This document shows, in pieces, positions 51,527-59,470 of a DNA stretch of 64,000 bases; position 1 is the stretch's first letter; every line of letters starts with the position of its first letter. The position numbers and the translations under genes are program-made. The stretch is from Paenibacillus artemisiicola (lineage in GTDB: Bacteria; Bacillota; Bacilli; Paenibacillales; Paenibacillaceae): NCBI RefSeq assembly GCF_017652985.1, contig NZ_JAGGDJ010000002.1, forward strand, positions 310,001 to 374,000. Reading direction: 5' to 3'. A model generated the notes under the pieces. That model did not search any database. It saw nothing but the letters and a program-made list of their open reading frames with translations, and was not told the DNA's origin.

Positions 51527-51600
51527 TAGACCGGCATGCCCCGGAGACTTCGATGCGGTTCGCGTTGACCCGACGGTTCTCTATCCTAGTCTTTGCCTCC
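51527..51600 (-). pseudogene. Decayed C-terminal fragment of an SDR gene, inverted
   Basis: Read on the minus strand, about 51537-51585 encodes ENRRVNANRIEVSGAC, nearly the ENRWVNAQRIEVSGGM end of the SDR 200 bases away, in the opposite orientation. No catalytic part is found. It points to an inverted partial duplication or the remains of a second SDR gene. Confidence 0.6.
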
Positions 51601-51714
51601 GGACTCGCTTCGATAGTTCGCCCGAAGTAACTAGATATAAAAATTTTCACTTCTTCTCATGGCAGGATCCATTATCTATAATCGAAATAGCCAAAGATTG
51701 GAGATGGTTGACGA

Positions 51715-52038
51715 ATGATCTATGAATTGCGGATATACAAGCTGTTTCCCGGGAAACTCGATCACATCCGGCGGCGCTTCGCGGATCACACGTTCCGTAT
51801 TTTCGAACGGTTGGGCATGCAGGTGTGCGACTTTTGGGAGGACATGGAGGACGAGCCCAAGCTTTATTACGTGATGAGATACGAAAGCATGGAAGAACGG
51901 GTAAGACAGTGGGAAACGTTCGTTCAGGACGCGGAATGGAACGAGGTCAAGCAAGCATCCGAACAAAGCGGAAAAATCGTCGAACGCGTCGATCAAATCT
52001 TTTTGAAACGGGCGGAGTATTTTAATCGCGAGCTTTGA
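51715..52038 (+). CDS. NIPSNAP-family protein
   Basis: A 107-residue protein with the ferredoxin-like alpha+beta NIPSNAP domain: MIYELRIYKLFPGKLDHIRRRFADHTFRIFERLG, then DFWEDMEDEPKLYYVMRYESMEERVRQWETFVQDAEW, matching the family's ELR-Y and VWeY/FaDl patterns. No catalytic residues are assigned in the family; small dimers of this fold sometimes act as monooxygenase-like or binding proteins. The ATG follows GGAG. It is first of three closely spaced genes with two aldo/keto reductases, so it belongs to that operon. Confidence 0.8.
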   Translation: MIYELRIYKLFPGKLDHIRRRFADHTFRIFERLGMQVCDFWEDMEDEPKLYYVMRYESMEERVRQWETFVQDAEWNEVKQASEQSGKIVERVDQIFLKRAEYFNREL

Positions 52039-52069
52039 AATTTCGCTTGAAAAGAGAGGAAGGCGACCT

Positions 52070-53020
52070 ATGAAATATCGCAAACTCGGCAAGAACGGCC
52101 CTGAAATATCCGTCATCGGTTTCGGATCCTGGGCCATCGGGGGAGCCGGCTGGGCCAGCGCTTGGGGCAATCAGAATGACGGGCTCTCGGCGGAAAGCGT
52201 GCGCGCCGCCTTGGACAACGGGATTAATTTCTACGATACCGCGGCCGTATACGGACTGGGTCATTCGGAGGAAGTCATCGGGAAAGCGTTAAAGGGCGAC
52301 CGCGATAAAGTCGTGCTGGCCACCAAATGCGGGCTCGTCTGGGATGCGAACCACGCCATCTCCAAGAACGGAACCTACGACTCCATCCTCCGCGAAGCGG
52401 AAGCGTCGCTGCGCCGCTTGGGAACCGACTACATCGATTTGTATCAAATGCACTGGCCGGACACGGATGCGAACGCCCCCGCGGAAGAGACCATGCGCGC
52501 CATGGAAAAGCTGGTCCAGGACGGCAAAGTACGTTACGTAGGCGTCAGCAATTACAACGTTCCTTTGTTGGAAGCGTCGCTATCCGTCAGGCATGTCGAT
52601 TCTCTGCAGCCGCCTTATTCCATCTTGAGGCCTGCCGTCGAGAAAGAGATTCTGCCGTTTTGTCACGAGCACGGAATCGGAGTCGTGGCGTACAGCCCCT
52701 TGACCTCGGGTCTCTTGTCCGGCAATTACACGTACGAAACCACGTTCCCGGAAGGGGATTGGCGTTCCCGCAACGCCGCGCATACCGGAGAAGGCCTCAG
52801 GAAGAACGTAGATCGCGTCGAGAAGTTGAAAGGCATCGCCGACCGCTATCGCATCACGCTGCCGCAGCTTGCCGTCGCCTACGATCTGGCCCACCCGGCG
52901 TTGACCAGCGCGATCGTCGGCGTTCGGAAACCGAGCCACATCTTGGGCGTGCTGCCGGCCGTAGACGTAGCCTTGGACGAGTCAACGCTTGCCGAGATAC
53001 GCCGAATAGCCGCCGAATAA
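52070..53020 (+). CDS. Aldo/keto reductase, copy 1 of a tandem pair
   Basis: A 316-residue NADPH-dependent reductase: MKYRKLGKNGPEISVIGFGSWAIGG start, FYDTAAVYGLGHSEE near residue 50 (catalytic Asp and Tyr), LATKCG near residue 85 (Lys), DLYQMHWPD near residue 122 (His) and C-terminal IVGVRKPSHI for cofactor. ATG with AGAGGAAGG upstream, 31 bases after the NIPSNAP gene. It belongs to the YajO/IolS-like branch and would reduce small carbonyls or sugars. The pair with the next reductase is a functional rather than very recent duplication, since the sequences differ widely. Confidence 0.88.
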   Translation: MKYRKLGKNGPEISVIGFGSWAIGGAGWASAWGNQNDGLSAESVRAALDNGINFYDTAAVYGLGHSEEVIGKALKGDRDKVVLATKCGLVWDANHAISKNGTYDSILREAEASLRRLGTDYIDLYQMHWPDTDANAPAEETMRAMEKLVQDGKVRYVGVSNYNVPLLEASLSVRHVDSLQPPYSILRPAVEKEILPFCHEHGIGVVAYSPLTSGLLSGNYTYETTFPEGDWRSRNAAHTGEGLRKNVDRVEKLKGIADRYRITLPQLAVAYDLAHPALTSAIVGVRKPSHILGVLPAVDVALDESTLAEIRRIAAE

Positions 53021-53061
53021 TGGACGGCGGATGAACGATTACGAACGCGGAGGTGTAACGA

Positions 53062-54036
53062 TTGGAATACAGAACGCTTGGAAAAACGGGCATTCACGTG
53101 TCGAGCCTCTGTTTCGGCACGATGTCCTTCGGCGGTAACGCCGACGAACAGACATCGGCTGCCATGTTTCGGCGGTGCTTGGAGACGGGCGTCAATTTCT
53201 TCGACACGGCGAATGTATACAACGAAGGCCGTTCGGAAGAAATTCTCGGCAAATTGATTGCCGGCATCCGCGATGAAGTGGTCATCACGTCCAAGGTGTG
53301 CATGCCGACGGGGAAGGGCGTGAACGCCAAGGGACTGTCCCGCCGGCATATCATGCTGGAGGCCGAACGGAGTTTGAAGCGATTGAACACGGACCGCCTG
53401 GAGCTGTACTTCGTGCATCATTTCGATTCGGCGACGGCGATGGAGGAAACGCTCCGGGCGCTGGACGATCTTCAGGCGCAAGGGAAAATTCTGCATCCCG
53501 CCGTCAGCAATTGGGCGGCATGGCAGATCGCCAAGGCGCTCGGCATTTCCGCCAAGGAAAGCCTGGCTCGGTTCGAATGCGTCCAACCGATGTATAACTT
53601 GGTCAAGCGACAGGCGGAAGTCGAAATCCTGCCGATGGCGGAATCCGAGCAAATCGGAGTGATTCCGTACAGCCCGCTCGGAGGCGGCTTGCTGACCGGC
53701 AAGTACGGAGCCGGCGATGCGGCGGTTCAAGGCCGGCTCGTCGAACAAAAGATGTACGGCCTGCGGTACGGCGACAGCGAATATTACCGAATCGCGGAAC
53801 GGTTCAGCGACTATGCGCGCGGGCAAGGGCTGCATCCGGCGTCGCTTGCCGTCGCCTGGGTCATGTCTCATCCGTCGGTTACGGCGCCGATCATCGGCGC
53901 GCGCAGCATGGAACAGCTCGAGCCTTCCCTCGCGGCGCTGCAAATCCCCATGACGGCGGAATGGCGCCGCGACATTTCCAAGCTTTCGATCGACCCGCCG
54001 CCGGCGACGGACCGAAGGGAAGAAGCGCTCCGCTAA
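53062..54036 (+). CDS. Aldo/keto reductase, copy 2 of a tandem pair
   Basis: A 324-residue AKR: EYRTLGKTGIHVSSLCFGTMSFGG start, FFDTANVYNEGRSEE near residue 47, ITSKVCMPTG near residue 75, LYFVHHFD near residue 117 and IIGARSMEQLEPSLAAL near the C-terminus. Start TTG at 53062 with GGAGGTG seven bases upstream, 41 bases after copy 1. It ends an operon with NIPSNAP and AKR copy 1 and is followed by a terminator. Substrate unknown; its YghZ/PdxI-like features suggest small aldehydes. Confidence 0.88.
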   Translation: MEYRTLGKTGIHVSSLCFGTMSFGGNADEQTSAAMFRRCLETGVNFFDTANVYNEGRSEEILGKLIAGIRDEVVITSKVCMPTGKGVNAKGLSRRHIMLEAERSLKRLNTDRLELYFVHHFDSATAMEETLRALDDLQAQGKILHPAVSNWAAWQIAKALGISAKESLARFECVQPMYNLVKRQAEVEILPMAESEQIGVIPYSPLGGGLLTGKYGAGDAAVQGRLVEQKMYGLRYGDSEYYRIAERFSDYARGQGLHPASLAVAWVMSHPSVTAPIIGARSMEQLEPSLAALQIPMTAEWRRDISKLSIDPPPATDRREEALR

Positions 54037-54081
54037 ATCGTTCGTGAATCGCACGTTGCGCGGAGCTAATCCGCCATGACG

Positions 54082-54118
54082 AAAAAGGTGAACCCCCGCC
54101 GAGGGGCTCACCTTTTTT
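54082..54118. terminator. Bidirectional terminator after the aldo/keto reductase operon
   Basis: AAAAAGGTGAACCCC pairs with GGGGCTCACCTTTTTT around a six-base loop. Confidence 0.85.
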
Positions 54119-54177
54119 GACGGGCATCTACGGTATTCGTCGCTGCCATAAGCAGTTCCCGCGTTGCGTATTGGTTG

Positions 54178-54459
54178 TCAGAACAAGGTCGGGAACGGCG
54201 GACACGCGACGGCATCGATGAATCGCGGATCGATGCCGTAGAAGTACCAGTAGGATCCGGTCCATCTAAACCCCGCGACGCCGTCCGCGTCGACGGACGT
54301 CGGATAGAACCAGAAGTTATCGCCGGTACGGAGCCATACATAGGTGAATTGATGAAAGCAGTCGATGATGTACGAGACGGCGGGCTTCGGCGGGATGAAG
54401 GCGGGCGGGGGGGACTGCGGCGGTTGTCTCATGTATCTTGTATTTCCTGTCGAATCCAT
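54178..54459 (-). CDS. Small aromatic-rich conserved protein (spore-associated type)
   Basis: A 93-residue protein with a Pro-rich N-terminus (RQPPQSPPPAFIPPKP) and a compact aromatic core: CFHQFTYVWLRTGDNFWFYPTSVD, then VAGFRWTGSYWYFYGIDPRFIDAVAC. This matches a small Paenibacillus/Bacillus family with the pattern FTYIWLRxGxxFWFYP...GFRW...YFGID...C. Such genes are often annotated as transporter or hypothetical without evidence; I infer nothing beyond conservation. ATG with GAGGAG upstream on the minus strand. Two Cys flank the core and may form a disulfide. Confidence 0.65.
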   Translation of the reverse strand: MDSTGNTRYMRQPPQSPPPAFIPPKPAVSYIIDCFHQFTYVWLRTGDNFWFYPTSVDADGVAGFRWTGSYWYFYGIDPRFIDAVACPPFPTLF

Positions 54460-54664
54460 CTCATCGCTCCTCGTGCCGATAGCGGCACGTGATTTACGTT
54501 CGCATGCCTCTTATCCTACGTAGGTGAATGGCCGCTTGACAGTACGCCTGCCCATGCCTAGCCGCTTTGCTTGCAGGGAACGGCGCTGCCGGTCCGCAAA
54601 CCAATTCCGCTTCGATGGCATATGGTGGTGTAGGGGATGCTGCCAATTATCGGGGGAGGATGGA

Positions 54665-55762
54665 ATGTCGAAACCAATTGTAATCGCGGCGGTCGGCGAT
54701 CTGTTGATGAAGCCGCTGATTATTAGACTGCTCCGTACTCGGGGGCAAGCGGCCGGCGCGGACGATCCAAGCGGGACAAACTACGCGTTCGAGCAGATGT
54801 TCGAACCCGTTACCCGTTATTTGAAGGATGCGCGTTTGACGATCGGCAATCTGGAAACGACCTTCGCCGGCGGCGAGGATGCGGACTTTAGAACGACGCG
54901 GCGCAATCCGAAGAACCGAAACCCGTTGTTCAAGAGCCCGGACGCTTTCGCGCCGGCGCTGTCGGCGGCGGGCTTCGACGTGGTCACGACAGCCAACAAC
55001 CATTGCGCGGATTACGGGATTCGCGGACTCAAGCGGACGCTCGACGTGCTCGACAAGAACGGCCTCGGCCACGTCGGCACCTACCGGACCGCGGAGGAAT
55101 CGCGGTCGCTCTGCGTGCGGGTTGTCGACGGCGTCCGTATCGGCCTCTTGTCGTATACGCGGGATACGAACGGCATCGCCGTACCGAAGGGCCAGCCGGC
55201 AGGCGTTCAAAAGCTCGCGCGCGCGCGGATCAAGCGCGATATGCAGCGGCTGCGGGCAGCCGCTGATTTCATTATCGTGAGCATGCATTGCGGGTTCGAG
55301 TACGATCATAGCCCGGCCGTCCACCAGAAGAAGTGGGTTCAGTTCCTCTTCCGGAACGGCGCGGACGTGGTGCTGGGCTCGCATCCGCATGTCCTCCAGC
55401 CGGCTGTCACGCGAACCGTGAAGGACGTCTCGGGGCGAACGAGAAAACGGTTCGCCATCTATTCGCTCGGCAACTTTATCTCTACCCGGCTGCATGGCAA
55501 AGACGCGGCGCTGACCGGCATGATCGTCCGGCTGAAGCTGCGAAAGACGAACGGCCAGGTCCGGCTTGCCGGCGTAGAAGGCATCCCGACCTGGGTATGC
55601 ATCAATAAGAACGGCAAGCCGATGTGCCGCATCGTGGCGCTGCATGAAGCGATCGACAAACCGAATGAATATCCCGAGGAACAGGCGAGACGCATGAAAA
55701 GGGCCTACCAAGGCACGCTGCGCATGTATCGGGGGGTACTGCCGTTTCCGAATGACGAATAA
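54665..55762 (+). CDS. CapA-family protein (PgsA/CapA metallophosphatase-like)
   Basis: A 365-residue protein of the CapA family: AAVGDLLMKPLI near residue 8, NLETTFAGGED near residue 62 (Glu), TTANNHCADYGIRGLKRTLDVLDKNGLGHVGTYRTAEE near residue 107 with the NNH metal motif, IIVSMHCGFEYDHSP near residue 200, and VVLGSHPHVLQP near residue 235. These residues bind two metals as in calcineurin-like phosphatases. Members take part in poly-gamma-glutamate or capsule export, or act as enzymes on cell-surface polymers. No signal peptide or membrane helix is seen, unlike PgsA, so it may be cytoplasmic. ATG at 54665 follows GGGGGAGG. Confidence 0.85.
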   Translation: MSKPIVIAAVGDLLMKPLIIRLLRTRGQAAGADDPSGTNYAFEQMFEPVTRYLKDARLTIGNLETTFAGGEDADFRTTRRNPKNRNPLFKSPDAFAPALSAAGFDVVTTANNHCADYGIRGLKRTLDVLDKNGLGHVGTYRTAEESRSLCVRVVDGVRIGLLSYTRDTNGIAVPKGQPAGVQKLARARIKRDMQRLRAAADFIIVSMHCGFEYDHSPAVHQKKWVQFLFRNGADVVLGSHPHVLQPAVTRTVKDVSGRTRKRFAIYSLGNFISTRLHGKDAALTGMIVRLKLRKTNGQVRLAGVEGIPTWVCINKNGKPMCRIVALHEAIDKPNEYPEEQARRMKRAYQGTLRMYRGVLPFPNDE

Positions 55763-55766
55763 GCGT

Positions 55767-55793
55767 AAAAGCCTGAGAAATCAGGCTTTTTTT
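55767..55793 (+). terminator. Rho-independent terminator after the CapA-like gene
   Basis: AAAAGCCTGA pairs with TCAGGCTTTT around GAAA, then a T run; it can also serve the convergent IclR gene. Confidence 0.85.
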
Positions 55794-55874
55794 ATATCTT
55801 GCACCTTCGGGCGCCGCTTCGTACCCGTGCCGTCGGGTGCCATCATCGTTACTTTTCTTCATGGCTTCATCGTT

Positions 55875-56624
55875 TCATCCGCCGGGGGAGAGACGCGCCG
55901 CCAAGCCGATCATTTCCTTGAGCGCCGCATCCCGCTTGCCTTCCCAATGATGAACCGGCATGGAGCAGCTAACCGCGGCGGCGGCGGAGCCGGCCGCGCC
56001 TTGCACGGGAGCGGCGACGCAGCAGAATCCCATGATGCCTTCCTGAATGTCGGTGGCGTGGCCTTGCAGACGGACCTTCTTCAGTTCTTCGGCAAGCGCT
56101 TCGCGGGAGCCGATCGTGTGCACGGTGATTTTGGGCAGCGTCTCCTCGGGGAACAGGCGGCGCAGCTCCGCTTCGTCCATCCCCGACAGCAGCGACTTTC
56201 CGAGGCCGGTGGCGTGCGCGGGGAAGCGGGCGCCCGGACCGGACACCATCTGCACGGGACTCGGAGCCGCGACTTTCGCCAGATACAGCGTGTCGGCGCC
56301 TTCGAGCACGGCCAGCTGAATCGACTCCTGAAGCCGGTGCATGACCGGTTCGGCCAGCCGGCGGAATTCTTCGATCAGATCGTATTGGCGGAAGAATCCG
56401 CTGCCGAACCGGCCGAGCGCGGTGCCGACGGCGTAGGTCTCGTTGCGGTCCCGGCTGACCCACTGCAGCCGCTCCATCGTCTGCAGCAGGGAATAGAGCG
56501 TGCTTTTGCTGATATTCAGTTTCTTGGCCAATTCGGACAGCTTCCAGCGGTTCGTTTCGTCGGTGAGCGCCGTCAATACGGCATGCGCGCGGTCCAGAGC
56601 GGGAACGCTGTATTTTTGTTCCAT
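55875..56624 (-). CDS. IclR-family transcriptional regulator
   Basis: A 249-residue regulator: winged helix (about residues 8-70: ALDRAHAVLTALTDETNRWKLSELAKKLNISKSTLYSLLQTMERLQWVSRD, shown in part as LAKKLNISKSTLYSLL) and a GAF-like effector domain with GLGKSLLSGM near residue 122 and EGIMGFCCVAAPV near residue 190. The ATG at 56624 has AGGA 11 bases upstream; an in-frame ATG at 56636 is possible. It is divergent from malate synthase G, whose promoter carries a 20-base palindrome, so it probably senses glyoxylate or a related acid and controls the glyoxylate branch. Confidence 0.85.
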   Translation of the reverse strand: MEQKYSVPALDRAHAVLTALTDETNRWKLSELAKKLNISKSTLYSLLQTMERLQWVSRDRNETYAVGTALGRFGSGFFRQYDLIEEFRRLAEPVMHRLQESIQLAVLEGADTLYLAKVAAPSPVQMVSGPGARFPAHATGLGKSLLSGMDEAELRRLFPEETLPKITVHTIGSREALAEELKKVRLQGHATDIQEGIMGFCCVAAPVQGAAGSAAAAVSCSMPVHHWEGKRDAALKEMIGLAARLSPGG

Positions 56625-56813
56625 GGGGGGATCCATCCTTTCGATCCTACGTTCATAATGGGGGAATTCGTTCGATATGAGGAACATATCCCGATGCTAC
56701 CATCGGCCGAGAGCGGCGTCAAATGGAGGCGGCAAGGCAACAAAACGGGCATATCGCGCAGGCTATCCCCGAGTATTGACCGTTCGTTGCCGGGGGTGTA
56801 CACTCGAATTACA

Positions 56814-56850
56814 TTGCGTAATATTGAACGTTGTTCATTATAATGAACAA
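56814..56850 (+). promoter_or_regulatory. Malate synthase promoter with a perfect palindromic operator
   Basis: TTGCGT (56814-56819) and TATAAT (56839-56844), 19 bases apart. The perfect 20-base palindrome TTGTTCATTATAATGAACAA at 56831-56850 covers the -10, so binding would repress. IclR, encoded divergently, is the obvious candidate. Confidence 0.75.
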
Positions 56851-56900
56851 TCTATGACGAGCGGTCTCGGCCCGAGGCAATACCGAAGGAGGAGAATGGA

Positions 56901-59099
56901 TTGCATTATGTCAAAGTGAATCACCTGCAGGTGGCTGCGGAGCTCTACGAGTTCGTGAATGCTAAAGCGCTTCCCGGAAGCGACGTAACGGCAGAGCGAT
57001 TCTGGTCCGGCTTCGAAGCGCTCGTGCACGATCTGGCTCCCAAGAATCGGGAACTGCTCGCCGAACGGGATCGGCTGCAGCATCGGATCGACGAATGGTA
57101 CCGGAACCGCGAAGGCGGCTTCGACCTGGCGGCGTACAAGTCGTTCCTGCGCGACATCGGCTATCTGGAACCGGATGCCGGCGACTTCGCGGTCGACACG
57201 GACAACGTGGACGACGAGGTCGCGCTGCTGGCGGGGCCGCAGCTGGTCGTGCCCGTGAACAACGCGCGGTATGCCTTGAACGCCGCGAACGCGCGGTGGG
57301 GCAGCCTTTACGACGCGCTGTACGGAACGGACGCGATAAGCGAGGAGGACGGGGCGCAGCGAACGAAGGGCTACAATCCGGTCCGCGGCGAGAAGGTCGT
57401 CGCCTTCGCGAAGCGGTTCCTTGACGATTCGTTCCCGCTTCGCGAAGGCTCCCACCGGGATGCGGTCGCCTACGTCGTCGTCGACGGCCGCCTGCTCGTC
57501 CGATTGGCCGACGGAGCGAAGACCGGATTGACGCGGCCCGAACAGTTCGCGGGCTACCAAGGTTCCGAAGAAGCGCCGACGGCGGTGCTGCTCCGCCATC
57601 ACGGCCTGCATGCGGAGATTCAGACGGACCGCGGCCACCCCATCGGGCAGGCGGATCCGGCCGGCATCAAGGATATCGTGCTGGAGTCGGCGCTCACGAC
57701 CATAATGGACTGCGAAGATTCCGTCGCGGCCGTCGACGCCGGGGACAAATTGCAGGTGTACGCGAACTGGCTCGGCTTGATGAAGGGAGATCTGTCCGTC
57801 GCGTTCGAGAAGGACGGCCGCGCGCTGACGCGGACGCTGAACGGCGACCGCCTCTACATATCGCCCCAAGGGGAACGGATCAGCCTGAGCGGCCGTTCGC
57901 TCTTATTCGTTCGCAACGTCGGGCATTTGATGACGACGAGCGCCGTGCTGGACAAGGACGGCCGGGAAGTGCCGGAGGGCATTCTGGACGCGGCCTTGAC
58001 GAGCGTCATCGCCAAGCATGCGCTATTGGACCGAGGCCGGCTCCTCCATTCGCGGAAGGGGTCGGTGTACATCGTCAAGCCGAAGATGCACGGCCCGAAG
58101 GAAGCCGCGTTCGCGAACGAGCTGTTCGACCGGGTGGAGGACATGCTCGGCATGAAGCGGCATACGCTGAAGATCGGTCTTATGGACGAGGAGCGCCGCA
58201 CCTCGGTCAATCTGAAGGCGTGCATCCGCGAGGTGAAGCACCGGATCGTGTTCATCAACACCGGATTCCTGGATCGGACCGGAGACGAGATTCATACGTC
58301 GATGGAAGCGGGGCCGATGATCCGCAAGAACGACATGAAGTCGTCCCGCTGGCTGCGAAGCTACGAGCAGTCGAACGTGTCCACGGGGCTGCGCTGCGGG
58401 ATGCAGGACCGCGCCCAGATCGGCAAGGGCATGTGGGCGATGCCGGACCGGATGAACGAGATGCTGCGGCAGAAGATCGCCCATCCGCAGGCCGGTGCCG
58501 ACACCGCGTGGGTACCTTCGCCGACGGCGGCGACGCTGCATGCGCTGCATTACCATCAGGTCGACGTGCGCGAGGCGCAGAATCGGCTGAAGGAAGCGCC
58601 CGCCGCCGATCGGCTTGACGACCTGCTGGATATTCCGGCGGAGCGCCATCCCAACTGGAGTCCAGAGGAGATTCGCCAGGAGCTGGACAACAACGCGCAG
58701 GGTATTCTGGGCTACGTCGTTCGCTGGGTGGAGCAAGGCATCGGCTGTTCCAAAGTGCCGGACATCTCGAATGTCGGGCTGATGGAGGATCGGGCGACGC
58801 TTCGCATCTCGAGCCAGCATATCGCCAACTGGCTGAGACACGGCATCTGCACCGCAGAGCAGGTGAGGGAGACGATGAAGCGGATGGCCGAGGTGGTGGA
58901 CCGGCAGAACGCGGGAGATCCGGCATACCGGCCAATGGCACCCGGCTTCGATGATTCCGTGGCGTTCCAGGCCGCATGCGAGCTCGTCTTTGCGGGGGCC
59001 GGCCAGCCGAACGGCTATACCGAGCCGATCCTGCACCGCCGCCGCCTCGAGTTCAAGGCCCTGGCGGCCCAGGTCAATCCGACCGCGCAGCATCAGTGA
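56901..59099 (+). CDS. glcB: Malate synthase G
   Basis: A 732-residue malate synthase G, condensing glyoxylate with acetyl-CoA to malate. Family marks: [15 protein letters not shown] near residue 272 with the Mg2+ ligands, [12 protein letters not shown] near residue 395, [19 protein letters not shown] near residue 425 (catalytic/Mg Glu), [22 protein letters not shown] near residue 455, and [15 protein letters not shown] [11 protein letters not shown] near residue 510. Its start is TTG at 56901, with AAGGAGGAG upstream. No isocitrate lyase gene is near, so glyoxylate may come from glycolate or purine breakdown. Controlled by a palindromic operator and the divergent IclR gene. Confidence 0.93.
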   Translation: MHYVKVNHLQVAAELYEFVNAKALPGSDVTAERFWSGFEALVHDLAPKNRELLAERDRLQHRIDEWYRNREGGFDLAAYKSFLRDIGYLEPDAGDFAVDTDNVDDEVALLAGPQLVVPVNNARYALNAANARWGSLYDALYGTDAISEEDGAQRTKGYNPVRGEKVVAFAKRFLDDSFPLREGSHRDAVAYVVVDGRLLVRLADGAKTGLTRPEQFAGYQGSEEAPTAVLLRHHGLHAEIQTDRGHPIGQADPAGIKDIVLESALTTIMDCEDSVAAVDAGDKLQVYANWLGLMKGDLSVAFEKDGRALTRTLNGDRLYISPQGERISLSGRSLLFVRNVGHLMTTSAVLDKDGREVPEGILDAALTSVIAKHALLDRGRLLHSRKGSVYIVKPKMHGPKEAAFANELFDRVEDMLGMKRHTLKIGLMDEERRTSVNLKACIREVKHRIVFINTGFLDRTGDEIHTSMEAGPMIRKNDMKSSRWLRSYEQSNVSTGLRCGMQDRAQIGKGMWAMPDRMNEMLRQKIAHPQAGADTAWVPSPTAATLHALHYHQVDVREAQNRLKEAPAADRLDDLLDIPAERHPNWSPEEIRQELDNNAQGILGYVVRWVEQGIGCSKVPDISNVGLMEDRATLRISSQHIANWLRHGICTAEQVRETMKRMAEVVDRQNAGDPAYRPMAPGFDDSVAFQAACELVFAGAGQPNGYTEPILHRRRLEFKALAAQVNPTAQHQ

Positions 59100-59470
59100 A
59101 AAGCATGAATCCTCCTTTGCGGCGCTTGGGCATAGCTCAGGCGAAGGCGAAGGAGTTTTTTTGTTATGGCCGGATGCTTGCCGGTCTAATGGCCTCGAGA
59201 GCCAGGCTCGGCCGGTTCGCGTACGATTCCTCGCATCGGTTCACCGGGGAACGGCTCGAAGCGTTCCGATTCGGCTTCGTCTTCAGCCAGGGAGAAATTC
59301 GACCGGCGATTAGGGGGACAATCCTCTTCTGCTTATGGTTGAAGCCGCGCAAAGAAAGGACATTTTTACCCGTGATGTTGAGATCGTTTGTCCTACAGGT
59401 CGCTTCGAAATATGACTTATACTAATCCCAGCAACACCCCCATTGCCTAATTCGAGAGGGAGGTTAATCA
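59100..59470 (+). other. Intergenic region after malate synthase G
   Basis: It holds the terminator at 59110-59162. The rest has short frames without ribosome sites or family likeness. TATACT at 59418-59423 could be a -10 for the downstream lipoprotein gene, but no good -35 is seen. Confidence 0.5.
59110..59162 (+). terminator. Rho-independent terminator after malate synthase G
   Basis: CTCCTTTGC (59112-59120) pairs with GCGAAGGAG (59147-59155), with an interrupted inner stem, then seven Ts. Confidence 0.8.

Larger units (their letters stand above)
51373..51714. other. Intergenic region: operator, terminator and inverted SDR remnant
   Basis: No intact gene. It holds an ACTAAC-AA-GTTAGT operator (51412-51425), a terminator (51440-51473) and, on the minus strand near 51537-51585, a decayed SDR C-terminus. 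Confidence 0.6.

Noticed and set aside
59165..59425. Short frame with SRARLGRFAYDSSHRF-like product after malate synthase
   Set aside because: No ribosome site or family likeness; probably non-coding.
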